Part shown: piece after piece, positions 10,889 through 20,700 of the stretch
Position numbering within the stretch: position 1 is the first letter of the stretch
How the letters are laid out: every line of letters begins with the position of its first letter
Source: Brucellaceae bacterium
GTDB lineage: Bacteria; Pseudomonadota; Alphaproteobacteria; Rhizobiales; Rhizobiaceae
Reading direction: 5' to 3'
DNA: 64,000 nucleotides
Assembly (NCBI GenBank): GCA_020637775.1
Contig: JACKJV010000001.1
Coordinates: 1-64,000 of the forward strand
Position numbers and translations under genes: made by a program
The notes under the pieces: model-generated
Told to the model about the DNA's origin: nothing
The model's input: the letters and a program-made list of their open reading frames with translations, nothing else
The model's database searches: none

Positions 10889-11077
10889 CTACCGGTCTTC
10901 GTCCGGTCCCGGCCCGTCAGCCGCCGGCAGGCCGGACGGACGCGGATCGGTTTCACCGGCACGGCGGGCACGCGACTGCGCCTTGCGCCGCTGCAGATTG
11001 GCACGAAGCTGTGCGGCGAGGCGCTGCCTGCGCTCCTCCGCCGGGGTTTTCCCGTCCTTGTTCCCATCCTGTGCCAT
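10889..11077 (-). CDS. Small basic conserved protein upstream of murA
   Basis: 62 residues. It begins MAQDGNKDGK, is rich in Arg/Gln/Ala in the middle (EERRQRLAAQLRANLQRRK), and is likely helical. Small basic proteins of this type accompany murA in several Rhizobiales genomes, from memory. Function unknown. Good in-frame ATG, but the ribosome-binding site is weak. Confidence 0.6.
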   Translation of the reverse strand: MAQDGNKDGKTPAEERRQRLAAQLRANLQRRKAQSRARRAGETDPRPSGLPAADGPGPDEDR

Positions 11078-11220
11078 CGGTGCCGGTCTTCGCTGATCCA
11101 CCCCGTTGCTGTCTCTTGGACCGGAGCGGTTTTCATGGCAAGGTCGCAGACGAAAAAACTGTGCCGGCAGTGCTTGCGCACCGGCCGTCTCTGTGGCAGA
11201 AGTCCGCCGCATCGAAGAGC

Positions 11221-11295
<75 letters not shown>

Positions 11296-11823
11296 TTAAA
11301 AATCCCTCAAAATCAATTTCTTGCGGCTGCAAACTGGCTGCGGCACGCCTGCTTGCTCTGTTGTCCATTCTGTAAGAAGCGGAACGCTGGACGAACCCGC
11401 AGCCGCCTTCGGGGAGCGGTGGGGGGGGAAGTCGGGGGCGGCTGTTCTCCATCCGCACGCGCATGACGATGCGACGTTTCCAATGCTTGTGCCTGAATTT
11501 CTCAATACCGCCGGACTGGCTGACGGTCCGGCGGCGGTCAGGCCGGTTATCGAAATCGCTTATTCGCTTATAAGTTCAGTTCGCCATATCCGCGTTTTCG
11601 AATTCTGGCGCCGCCGGCCTTTCAGGCGGTCAGCCGCCTGATTCCGGATCAACGGGGCGAGTTTGTCCATTTGCAGCGCATATGAAGGCGGAGCTTCCGC
11701 GGCCCCCTGCCGGTTCCTGACCGTTTGCGCCGCGCCCGCCGGCAGCCGCACGGGCGGCAGAGCTGGTGCGACTGGCCGCGCATACCGGATTCCCGACGCG
11801 TCCCGGCCGGTGTGACGGCCGGC
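11296..11823. other. 528-bp leader region with two strong hairpins, no supported gene
   Basis: This lies between tRNA-Thr and the surface-glycan operon. Open frames here lack ribosome-binding sites and have poor codon usage. Two inverted repeats stand out: 11508-11534 (9-bp stem CCGCCGGAC/GTCCGGCGG) and 11622-11641 (8-bp perfect stem TCAGGCGG/CCGCCTGA with TCAG loop). Neither is followed by a T-run on either strand. Between them is a lower-GC stretch (about 11548-11605) that could hold the operon promoter. Confidence 0.5.
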
Positions 11824-12969
11824 ATGCCCAAGCCGCTCGTCCTGTCCTTCCTGCCTCAAGAAAAGCCGCACGAAATCCTCGTGCAGGCGTCCGCCGGTCG
11901 GCGTGGACTGTTCCTGACCCGGTTTACCTGCCGCTCGGGACACACATTGCGGCCAAGTGGCGATGCACTCGTCTGTCTCGGCCTCTACCCTGCCGCTGAA
12001 ATCGGGGCAGACCTGCATGTGAAGGGTGCGGTTTCGCCGTGCCTGCGCTCGAACGCCCGGGCGATCAATCGCCTCTACAGGCGCTGGTGGCCATCCTGCC
12101 GCAACGTGGCAGTCGTTGCGCCGGAAGGCGTGAGCATGCCGGCGCAGGTGGCGCGGGGAACCGGCCTGTTTTTCTCCGGCGGCGCGGATTCAGCCTTTTC
12201 ACTTGCCGATGCGGCTGCGCGCGTCTCGTCGCTCATCACGCTCATCGGGGTCGACATGCCGCTTTCCGACAGCGCGGAAACCGCGCGGCTGGAGGCTTTG
12301 GCGAGAGAGGTTGCGCAAGCGAAAGGACTGGACTCCATCGTCATCGAAACCGATGTCAGTTCAACCTTCCACGCCTTTGCAAGCTGGATCGAACACCACG
12401 GCGCGGTACTGGCCGCGATCGGCCACATGCTGTCGGACCATCTGGAGCGCGTGTTGATCGCCTCATCGGGCAACGAGACCGCATGGGACGTGCCCTGGGG
12501 CTCGCATCCGGGCCTCGATCCGCTTTTCGGCAGCCAGGCCTTGGCCGTCGAGCATCACGGGCTGGTGTCGCGTTTCGACAAGATCGCCCGCGTTGCAGGT
12601 GACGACGTGCTGCTCAGCCGCCTGCGCGTCTGCAACAAGGCAAGGCGAAATTGCGGCATGTGCAGCAAGTGCACCTTTGCCATGCGCTCGCTCGACATCC
12701 TCGGTGCCAAGGCAAGGGCCAGCAGTTTTCCGCCCTTCGAACCGCGGCGCGGAGCGTTCGGGATCTCCGACGACGCGTCGCTCGACGAGCACGAACGGTT
12801 GCGCGATGCCGCGATGGCGGCGGGACGCGCCGACCTGCTGCCCGAGATCGAAGAAGCGATCGGCGCCTACCGGCATCGCACCCGGCGGCAGCGGTTTGGC
12901 GGCGAAGGCCTGCGTATCCGGGCGCGCGTCATGCGCCACCGGCTGCGCTGGTGGCGGGCATCCCTATGA
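11824..12969 (+). CDS. QueC-like PP-loop ATPase, putative surface-glycan cassette protein
   Basis: 381 residues from ATG 11824; the start is uncertain (GTG at 11812 is also possible, and neither has a strong ribosome-binding site). An N-terminal region of about 110 residues is unrecognised. A PP-loop SGGADS follows at 118-123, the ATP pyrophosphatase signature of QueC, GuaA and asparagine synthetase. Cys270, 277, 280 and 283 (C-x6-C-x2-C-x2-C) resemble the zinc site of QueC. These enzymes adenylate a carboxylate or carbonyl. Nothing for queuosine synthesis is nearby. The stop overlaps the next start (ATGA), so it is coupled to the GT25 gene and probably activates or modifies a sugar or lipid in the same pathway. 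Confidence 0.75.
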   Translation: MPKPLVLSFLPQEKPHEILVQASAGRRGLFLTRFTCRSGHTLRPSGDALVCLGLYPAAEIGADLHVKGAVSPCLRSNARAINRLYRRWWPSCRNVAVVAPEGVSMPAQVARGTGLFFSGGADSAFSLADAAARVSSLITLIGVDMPLSDSAETARLEALAREVAQAKGLDSIVIETDVSSTFHAFASWIEHHGAVLAAIGHMLSDHLERVLIASSGNETAWDVPWGSHPGLDPLFGSQALAVEHHGLVSRFDKIARVAGDDVLLSRLRVCNKARRNCGMCSKCTFAMRSLDILGAKARASSFPPFEPRRGAFGISDDASLDEHERLRDAAMAAGRADLLPEIEEAIGAYRHRTRRQRFGGEGLRIRARVMRHRLRWWRASL

Positions 12970-13694
12970 CATTGCCTGCCTATATCATTCATCTGGAGCG
13001 CGCGAAATCCCGACGCCCGCAGGCCGAAGCGCTGCGGGCTTCGCTCGGCCCGGCGGCGCAAATCCTTCCGGCGGTGGACGGGCAAATCCTCAGCGACAGC
13101 AACATCGCCCATGTCCTCGGCCCGTGCCGGGCCACGCGTTACCCGTTCCCGCTGCGTCCGGCCGAAATCGCGACATTCCTCAGCCATCGCAAGTGCTGGC
13201 AGCGGCTTCTGGAAGACGGGCACGAGGCCGCCCTTATCGTCGAAGACGACATTGCCACCACCGCCACCTTCAGCCCAGCCTGCGCGCTCGCACTCGAACA
13301 GATCGTCCAGGGACAGTTCGTTCGCTTTCCCGGCAAGAAGCGCGAGGCGGGAGAAGTCCTTGCCGCTGCAGATGGCGTAGAACTTTTCAGGCCGCAGAGG
13401 GTCGCCTTGGGCATGCTGGCGCAAATCGTCACGCGCGAAGCCGCGGCGCGGCTGCTCGCCGCCTCCACTGTTTTCGACCGCCCGGTGGACACGTTCCTGC
13501 AATTGCGCTGGGTGCACGGGGCCGACGTCGTGTCGGTCTGGCCATCGGGGATCAGCGAGATCTCGGCCGATCTGGGTGGCAGCACGATCCATGCGAACAT
13601 GCCCTGGCCGACCAAGCTTCGCCGCGAGATCCTGCGGCCGCTCTACCGGTTGTCGATCCGCCTGCAATCCGACCGGCACAACAATGCTTCGTAA
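12966..13694 (+). CDS. Glycosyltransferase family 25 (LPS/glycan type)
   Basis: 242 residues. It starts TLPAYIIHLERAKSRR, the GT25 N-terminus, and has LSHRKCWQRLLE with the metal/nucleotide motif IVEDDI (EDD at 93-95). Bacterial GT25 enzymes add galactose or similar sugars to lipooligosaccharide or other glycans in the cytosol. The start overlaps the PP-loop gene by 4 bp and the end overlaps the pyruvyl transferase gene by 11 bp, showing a tight operon. Confidence 0.88.
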   Translation: MTLPAYIIHLERAKSRRPQAEALRASLGPAAQILPAVDGQILSDSNIAHVLGPCRATRYPFPLRPAEIATFLSHRKCWQRLLEDGHEAALIVEDDIATTATFSPACALALEQIVQGQFVRFPGKKREAGEVLAAADGVELFRPQRVALGMLAQIVTREAAARLLAASTVFDRPVDTFLQLRWVHGADVVSVWPSGISEISADLGGSTIHANMPWPTKLRREILRPLYRLSIRLQSDRHNNAS

Positions 13695-14478
13695 GGCGCG
13701 CAAGATCTCGCGCCATTGGCGGGCCCGGCTGCGTCCGGGCGCCCATGCGCCGCTCTTCTGGCATATCGGAACCCCGAATTTCGGCGACGACATCAATCCC
13801 GCCTTTTTCGAGGCGTTGAGCGGCAAGCGCCTGCGGTTTGCCAACGACCGGCGCGCGCCGCACTTCCTGGGCATGGGCAGCATCCTGAAATCCGCGACCG
13901 AAGCCTCCGTGGTTCTCGGCGCCGGATTGCTTGAACCGGCGGCGGGCAAAATGCCGGGCACGGTCGTTGCCTTGCGGGGGCATCTTTCGCGCAGGGCGCT
14001 CGCCATCGCCGACACCATCCCGCTCGGCGATCCCATGGTCCTTGTCGACCGCCTGATCAGGCCCGAGCGTGGCCACGACATCGGCTTCGTGCCCCATGCG
14101 CGGGCGCTTCCCCGGCTGCGCAAACAGGTGCCGGCGGGCATGCACCTGATCGATGTGAGCCGCGATCCCTGGCTTGTCTTGCGGGACATCGGGCGCTGCA
14201 GGGTCATCCTCAGCCAGTCACTGCATGGCCTCATCGCCGCCGATGCCTTCGGGATTCCGAACATATGGCTTGCCCCGAGCCTGGAAATGGCAGGCGGAGC
14301 TTTCAAGTTCCACGACTATTTCTCGACGCTCGACGAAGGCAAGACCGCGGTCGAGATCACCTCCCGCCTGCTTCGTGAACCGCCATTGCATCTGGCAACG
14401 GTCAGCCGCTACGCGGGCAACAAGGCCGAGTATCACGCGATCCTGCGGGCGGCGGTGCGGGAAGGAACGGCCGGATGA
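13684..14478 (+). CDS. Polysaccharide pyruvyl transferase family protein
   Basis: 264 residues. WHIGTPNFGDDINP at the N-terminus and RVILSQSLHGLIAADAFGIP near the C-terminus are the hallmarks of the CsaB/WcaK/ExoV family, which uses PEP to add ketal pyruvate to sugars; some members act as glycosyltransferases. The ATG lies inside the end of the GT25 gene and the stop overlaps the ligase start (ATGA). Pyruvate would add negative charge to a surface glycan. Confidence 0.88.
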   Translation: MLRKARKISRHWRARLRPGAHAPLFWHIGTPNFGDDINPAFFEALSGKRLRFANDRRAPHFLGMGSILKSATEASVVLGAGLLEPAAGKMPGTVVALRGHLSRRALAIADTIPLGDPMVLVDRLIRPERGHDIGFVPHARALPRLRKQVPAGMHLIDVSRDPWLVLRDIGRCRVILSQSLHGLIAADAFGIPNIWLAPSLEMAGGAFKFHDYFSTLDEGKTAVEITSRLLREPPLHLATVSRYAGNKAEYHAILRAAVREGTAG

Positions 14479-15782
14479 AACCACCGCGCATTGCGGAATG
14501 GGTGTGGTCCCTGCGGCTCAGGCTCGTGCGTCCCTTGCGCATCCGGATGGCCGGGCTGACGCGCGCCAGGGCGCGCGGGCGCTTTGTCGCGGTGACGGGC
14601 AGTTCGGCGAAATCCACGACAACCATGCTCATCGCGGCCATCCTGGACGACGAGGGAAACGTGCTCAACCAGGTGTTCGAAAACACCATCAATCCGCTCA
14701 TCCGCACAATCCGCCGATCGCGCATTGCCGATTTCGTGGTGGTGGAGACCGGCGTGGGCGGCAAGGGCCAGATGAGCACGATGGCCGGGCTGCTGAAACC
14801 GGATGTCAGTGTCGTGACCATGGTCGGCCTGGAGCATTACAGTGCATTTCGCTCAAGGGAGGCGATTGCCACAGAAAAAGGCGCGCTGGTTGCCGCGACC
14901 GCTCCGGACGGCCTTGCCGTGCTGAACGCCGACGATCCGCTGACAATGGGCATGGCAGAACGAACCCCCGCGCGGATCGTCACCTTTGGCCACGGATCGC
15001 AGGCGGATTGCCGCATTCTCCGCGTCACCGGGGATGCACAGGAGGGTGTCACCGTTCATCTCGCCTGGCGCGGACAGGAAATTGCTGTCAAAACGCAGTT
15101 TGCCGGGGCGCATTTCGCCATTCCGGTCGCGGCCGCCGCGGTCACCGGACTTGAACTCGGCGTGCCGCCCGAGCGGATTCGCACGGCGATCGCCGGTTGC
15201 GCGCCCCCGTTCCTGAGGCTCAGCCGCCATCACATTGCCGGCGGACCTGTGTTTCTGGCCGATTGCGCCAAGGCACCGCAAGGGACGCTGCATCTTGCCT
15301 TCGACGCCCTTGGCCGAACCCCGGCACCCCGCCGGCGGATCGTGCTCGGTACGATTTCCGACTATCGCGGCAACAGGCGCCGCGCCTATCGCAACGCCAT
15401 CGAGCAGGCGCTTCTCGTCGCCGACGAAGTGATCCTGCTGTCGGAGTCAGGCTACGGGTTCGACTATCTGCGCGACAGGAGCGCTGAACGCCGGGTGAAG
15501 GTTTTCGCCGAAATACGCGACGCCAGCATCTACATTGCAGGCACAGCAGTGAAAGACGAAGTCATCCTTCTCAAGGGATCACAGAGCAATCATCTGGAGC
15601 GGATCCTTCTGGCGCAGACCGAGGGGGTCAATTGCTGGGAAAGGGCCTGTGGCAAGGGCATCGGCTGCGTCGAATGCGGTCTGTTCGGCCATGATTTCGC
15701 ACGGCATCGTGCCACCGGTCGCCGAAGTCGGTTGCGGCGCCTGACCGGGCGGGCGATGCGAGGCGGCAGAGGCGTGGCCTGA
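14475..15782 (+). CDS. MurF-like Mur-ligase family protein with Cys4 tail
   Basis: 435 residues. ATP loop TGSSAKSTT (41-49, Lys46), central ligase residues around Glu91 and GLEHYSAF (His121), a TEKG lysine (135, the position often carbamylated), NADDP (151-155), and a C-terminal ligase domain with LADCAKAP in place of MurF's D-x-Y-N-A-N-P. After residue 385 there is a tail with Cys387, 392, 398 and 401 and then an Arg-rich end. Mur ligases join an amino acid or peptide to a carboxylate. Being last in a glycan operon, it may attach an amino acid to a sugar or carrier. It is not one of the housekeeping MurC-F set by sequence or context. Confidence 0.85.
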   Translation: MKPPRIAEWVWSLRLRLVRPLRIRMAGLTRARARGRFVAVTGSSAKSTTTMLIAAILDDEGNVLNQVFENTINPLIRTIRRSRIADFVVVETGVGGKGQMSTMAGLLKPDVSVVTMVGLEHYSAFRSREAIATEKGALVAATAPDGLAVLNADDPLTMGMAERTPARIVTFGHGSQADCRILRVTGDAQEGVTVHLAWRGQEIAVKTQFAGAHFAIPVAAAAVTGLELGVPPERIRTAIAGCAPPFLRLSRHHIAGGPVFLADCAKAPQGTLHLAFDALGRTPAPRRRIVLGTISDYRGNRRRAYRNAIEQALLVADEVILLSESGYGFDYLRDRSAERRVKVFAEIRDASIYIAGTAVKDEVILLKGSQSNHLERILLAQTEGVNCWERACGKGIGCVECGLFGHDFARHRATGRRSRLRRLTGRAMRGGRGVA

Positions 15783-15863
15783 AACAAGCACCGTCGCTGT
15801 CGCCTTCGACATGGGCAAACCCTTCTGGCGCGACCTGGCGGTGTTCGGCCGAAGCGAACCGTT

Positions 15864-16928
15864 CTAGGGCCGGGCAGGCTCCGTCTGCGCGGGCTGGGTC
15901 CATTCCTCCGGTTCGGGCGGTTCGATCCCCGGCCCGCTTGCCACGGCGCGGCGGCGGGTCAGCCGCTCTTCCCAGGCCAGGGCGCTGGACACGATGCCTT
16001 CCAGCGATGCATGGCGCGGCTGCCAGCCCAGCAGATCCCGGGCGCGGGCGGCATCGGCCACCACGGCCACCGGATCGCCCGGCCTGCGGCCTTCCTGGCG
16101 AAGCGCGAAATCGCGGCCGGAAACACGGCGCACGCATTCGATCACCTCACGCACGGAGAAGCCGTCGCCATAGCCGAGATTGGCAACCAGGCTGTTGCCG
16201 CCGGCGCGCAGATAGCCCAGCGCCAGCCAATGTGCCTCGACAAGGTCGGCGACATGAATGAAATCCCGGATGCAGGTGCCGTCGCGGGTCGGATAATCGG
16301 TGCCGAAGACGCTCATGGCGGCGCGCTTGCCGACCGCTGTCTCGCAGGCCACCTTGAGCAGATGCGTGGCGCCGGGCGTGGACTGGCCCGTCCGCCCCGC
16401 CGGATCGGCACCGGACACGTTGAAATAACGCAGGGCGGCATAGCGGAAATCATGGGCATCCGCGGCATCGCGCAGCATCATCTCGCTCATCAGCTTGGAG
16501 CGGCCATAGGGACTGGCGGGTTCCAGCGGGGCATCCTCGGCAAGCGGCGTCCCGTCGCTCTGGGCATAGACGGCCGCGGTGGAGGAAAACACCAGGTTGC
16601 GTATGCCCGTGTCGATGGCTGCTTCCAGCAGGCCGCGGGTGGCGCAGGTGTTGTTCTCGTAGTAGCCGAGCGGATCGGCCACCGATTCCGGCACCACGAC
16701 GGATCCGGCAAAATGCAGGATCGCATCGACCTTTTCCTCACGCAGGATGCGGCGTACCATCATCGTGTCGGCGATGTCGCCGACGACGAGACGCGCGGCG
16801 GGCGCAACGGCCCATGCATGACCGGTCGACAGCCGGTCGATGACCACCACCCTCTCGCCCGCGTCCACAAGGCGCCAGACCATGTGACTGCCGATATAAC
16901 CGGCGCCGCCCGTCACCAGAACCGCCAT
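15864..16928 (-). CDS. galE: UDP-glucose 4-epimerase GalE
   Basis: 354 residues. NAD-binding GGAGYIGSH at the start, SSTAAVY and YGRSK (catalytic Tyr/Lys) in the middle, RYFNVSGADP later. It interconverts UDP-glucose and UDP-galactose. Two close ATGs exist; 16928 has GGAGG at the right distance. A Pro/Glu-rich tail of about 25 residues extends past the usual end. It converges on the Mur-ligase gene 81 bp away and can supply UDP-galactose to the GT25 enzyme. Confidence 0.95.
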   Translation of the reverse strand: MAVLVTGGAGYIGSHMVWRLVDAGERVVVIDRLSTGHAWAVAPAARLVVGDIADTMMVRRILREEKVDAILHFAGSVVVPESVADPLGYYENNTCATRGLLEAAIDTGIRNLVFSSTAAVYAQSDGTPLAEDAPLEPASPYGRSKLMSEMMLRDAADAHDFRYAALRYFNVSGADPAGRTGQSTPGATHLLKVACETAVGKRAAMSVFGTDYPTRDGTCIRDFIHVADLVEAHWLALGYLRAGGNSLVANLGYGDGFSVREVIECVRRVSGRDFALRQEGRRPGDPVAVVADAARARDLLGWQPRHASLEGIVSSALAWEERLTRRRAVASGPGIEPPEPEEWTQPAQTEPARP

Positions 16929-17118
16929 TGCCATGCCTCCATCGCGGATGAAGACCTGAGGGCTGCCCCATGCGCCCTGCCCCATCCTTGTTGCAGGCAG
17001 GATAGTGGCGGCGCGTTGAAATCCCGCGATCACGGGCGGCTGCCTTTTAGGCAATCGGGCAAGGATATCTTCACCGTGGTGCCGCCGGCAGGGCAGCCGG
17101 CGGCGGCGATGAAAGCGG

Positions 17119-17547
17119 TCAGCCCTTCCGGTTCACCAGCGCATCGCGAATCTCGGTGAGAAGCAGGATATCTGCCGGCGGCGGCGCGTCCGGGGAGGGT
17201 GTTTCCGGTTCTTCCATGGTGCGGCGGATGTTGTTGACCATGCGGACCATCATGAAGATGATGAAGGCCAGGATGAGGAAATTGAGCGCAACGGTGATGA
17301 AATTGCCATAGGCCAGCACCGCGCCCTGTTCTCGCGCGGCCTCCAGGGTATCGGCGGTCACGCCGGATGCCAGCGGGATGAAGTAGTCGGAAAAATCGAA
17401 ACCGCCGAAAATGGCGCCGACAACCGGCATGATGATGTCGTCGGTTAGCGACTTGACGATGAGGGCGAAGGCGCCGCCAATGATGACGCCGACAGCCAGG
17501 TCCATGACATTGCCCTTGGCAATGAACGCCTTGAATTCCTTCAACAT
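17119..17547 (-). CDS. mscL: Large-conductance mechanosensitive channel MscL
   Basis: 142 residues. It starts [24 protein letters not shown], the MscL N-terminus and pore helix, with a second span ([18 protein letters not shown]). Homopentameric inner-membrane channel opened by hypo-osmotic stress. Confidence 0.97.
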   Translation of the reverse strand: MLKEFKAFIAKGNVMDLAVGVIIGGAFALIVKSLTDDIIMPVVGAIFGGFDFSDYFIPLASGVTADTLEAAREQGAVLAYGNFITVALNFLILAFIIFMMVRMVNNIRRTMEEPETPSPDAPPPADILLLTEIRDALVNRKG

Positions 17548-17777
17548 GGTTTATCCCTTTTTCATGCTCCAGGCCGGTTGCGGCCATGCTTGTGCTTGAC
17601 ACGTCAAGTCATAGCGCCATGACACGCTCAATAGAACTGCATAATATTTGCCCGAGGATGACGCGATGGCCGCAAGCGTGACGGCATGACCGGGCGGGGC
17701 CGACTCGCGCATCGGCCCGCGATCTTCTATGACTGGCAGACAAGGGGTTGACCGGTGAAGCGGAGGAGCGGGGCCGG

Positions 17778-20700
17778 ATGAACAGCTGGGTGATCATTTT
17801 CACGGCGCTGGCCTATCTGTCGCTGTTGTTCGCCATTGCGAGCTGGGGCGACAAGCGGCGCAAGGTGAGCGCAGGCCAGTACCGGCCAATGGTCTATTCG
17901 CTCAGCCTGGCCGTCTATTGCACCTCCTGGACATTTTTCGGCTCCGTCGGCCTGGCCTCCGAACGCGGGCTTGAATTCCTGACCATCTATATCGGGCCGA
18001 TCCTGGTCTATCTCTTCGGTCACCGCATGCTGCGCCGCATCCTGCGGGTCTCGAAGGCCGAGCGCATCACCTCCATCGCCGACTTCCTGGCGGCCCGCTA
18101 TGGCAAGAGCTTCTCGGTGGCGGCGCTGGCCACCGTGATCGCGACAGTGGGTACCGTTCCCTATATCGCGCTGCAGCTCAAGGCCGTTTCCGGTTCCATC
18201 GAATTGATGATCGCGCATGAAAGCGCCGGCGCCGCGGTGCCGATTCCCGGCGACATGGCGCTGACGGTCGCCGCCCTGCTGGCCCTGTTCGCGATCCTTT
18301 TCGGAACGCGGCATGCCGATGCCACAGAGCACCAGGACGGCATGGTCATGGCCATCGCCGTGGAATCGATCATCAAGCTGGTTGCCTTCCTGGCGATCGG
18401 TGTTGCGGTCACCTTCTTCATGTTCGATACGCCGAAGACGCTTCTGGAGGCGATGCAGGCCAATGAACGGGTGCAGGCGGCGCTGACCTATGAAACGAGC
18501 CTGACGACATGGATCGTCATGACCATGCTCAGCGGCATGGCGATCCTGTTGCTGCCGCGCCAGTTCTACATCTCGGTCGTGGAGAACCGCTCCGAACGGG
18601 AACTGGACACCGCCACCTGGCTGTTTCCGCTCTATCTCGTGGCCATCAACATCTTCGTTCTTCCCATCGCCTTCGCCGGCATCACCACAATCGGCAACCA
18701 GGCCAGCGCCGACCTCTACGTGCTGGCATTGCCGCTGGTGCGCGGCAACGACTTCCTCGCACTGATCTCGCTGATCGGCGGCATGTCGGCTGCCACGGCT
18801 ATGGTCATCGTGGCCAGCGTGGCGCTGTCGATCATGATCTCCAACGACCTCGTGATCCCGGTCCTGCTGAAACGTGCCGCCATCCCCACTGCCGGCGAAA
18901 AGGAGGACTGGTCACGCATCATCCTCAACGTGCGGCGCGCCGCCATCTGCCTCATTCTTGTCGCGGCCCTTTTGTATCATCGCGAGATCGCCGACAACAT
19001 CCGCCTCGCCTCCATCGGGCTTTTGTCCTTTGCCGCGCTGGCGCAGTTCGCGCCCGCCTTCCTCGGCGCCCTGCTGTGGCGCGGCGCCAATGCCCGCGGC
19101 GCGGTGATGGGAATGACCGCCGGCATTCTCGTCTGGGGCTACACGCTGCTGCTGCCGTCCTTCCTGCCGGACAATGCGCATCTTCTCATGGACGGTCCCT
19201 GGGGATTTGCCGCGCTGCGGCCGGAAGCGCTGTTCGGCGTGGAGGCGGAACCGCTGAACCACGGCGTCCTGTGGAGCCTGGCAGCCAATGCGCTGTTCTT
19301 CATCATGGGCTGTTTGTCTCGCGCAGCCACGCCGCGCGAACGCATCCAGGCAGCCATCTTCGTGCCGCGCGAGAGCGCGCAGATCCCCGGCCTGCGCCGG
19401 TTCCGCACGGCGGTGACCAACAACGAACTGAAGGACACGATCTCGCGTTATCTGGGCGCGGAGCGGACCGAGCGCTCGTTCCAGTCGTTCGAACAGAACG
19501 AAGGGCGGAAATACATGGGATCGCAGATCGCCGATGCCGGCACGATCCGCTTCGCGGAGCAATTGCTGGCCAGCGCCGTCGGCTCGTCCTCGGCGCGGCT
19601 GGTGCTTTCGCTTCTGTTCCAGCGCGTCGATGCCAATTCGCGCAATGCCTACCGGCTGCTCGACGACGCCTCGGAAGCCTTGCAGCAGAACCGCGACCTG
19701 TTGCAGATCGCGCTGGACCAGATGGAAGACGGGATTACCGTTTACGATCAGGATTTCGGCCTTTCCTGCTGGAACCGCCAGTTCCGCACGCTGTTCGACC
19801 TGCCCGACGAGCTGGGCCAGGTCGGCACCTCGATCTCCAAGGTGATCGACTACCTGGTGCGGCGCGGCGACATCGCCAAGGATGACGAGGAAACCATCCT
19901 GGAACGGATGACGGTGACGCACACGACCTGGCAGATGGAACTGCTCAGCACGGGACGCATCATCGAGGTCCGCTCCAACCCGATGCCCAATGGCGGCGTC
20001 GTGGCCAGCTATGCCGACATCACCGACCGCGTGAAGGCGGACCTGGCGCTCAAGCGCGCCAATGAAACGCTGGAGCAGCGGGTGGCTGCGCGCACGGCGG
20101 AACTGCTGGAACTGAACGAGGAACTGGCGCAGGCGCAGCGCCTCGCCGAGGAAGCCAATCTCGGCAAGACCCGCTTCCTGGCCGGCGCGGGCCATGACAT
20201 CCTGCAACCGCTCAACGCCGCGCGCCTCTACTGCTCGGCCCTGAAGGAATCCATCTCCGACCAGAACACGCGCTCGGCCCTTTCCAATATCGATTCCTCA
20301 CTCGATTCGGTGGAAACGATCCTTGGCGCGGTGCTCGACATTTCCCGCCTCGACACGGGCGCCATGAAGCCGAAGGAAAGCATTTTCCGGCTCGACGCCA
20401 TGCTTGAGCAATTGCGCAACGATTTCCTGCCGTCAGCGCGCGAAAAGGGGCTGGATCTGAGGATCGTGCCCTCCAGCCTGAATATCGAAACCGACCGGAA
20501 CCTGTTCCGGCGGGTGCTGCAGAACCTGGTTTCCAATGCCATCAAGTACACGCGCAGCGGCAAGGTCGTGGTGGGGGTGCGCCGGCGCGGCCGGCTATGC
20601 GAAATCCAGGTCATCGATACCGGCATCGGCATCCGTGCCGACAAGCTGAACACCGTCTTCCGCGAGTTCACGCGGCTGGACGAGGGCGCGCGCGAAGCCG

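Noticed and set aside
12631..12675. QueC-like PP-loop protein as part of queuosine synthesis or a Qat-type defence system
   Set aside because: No queD/E/F or QatA/B/D-type gene is adjacent; the coupled neighbours are glycan enzymes.
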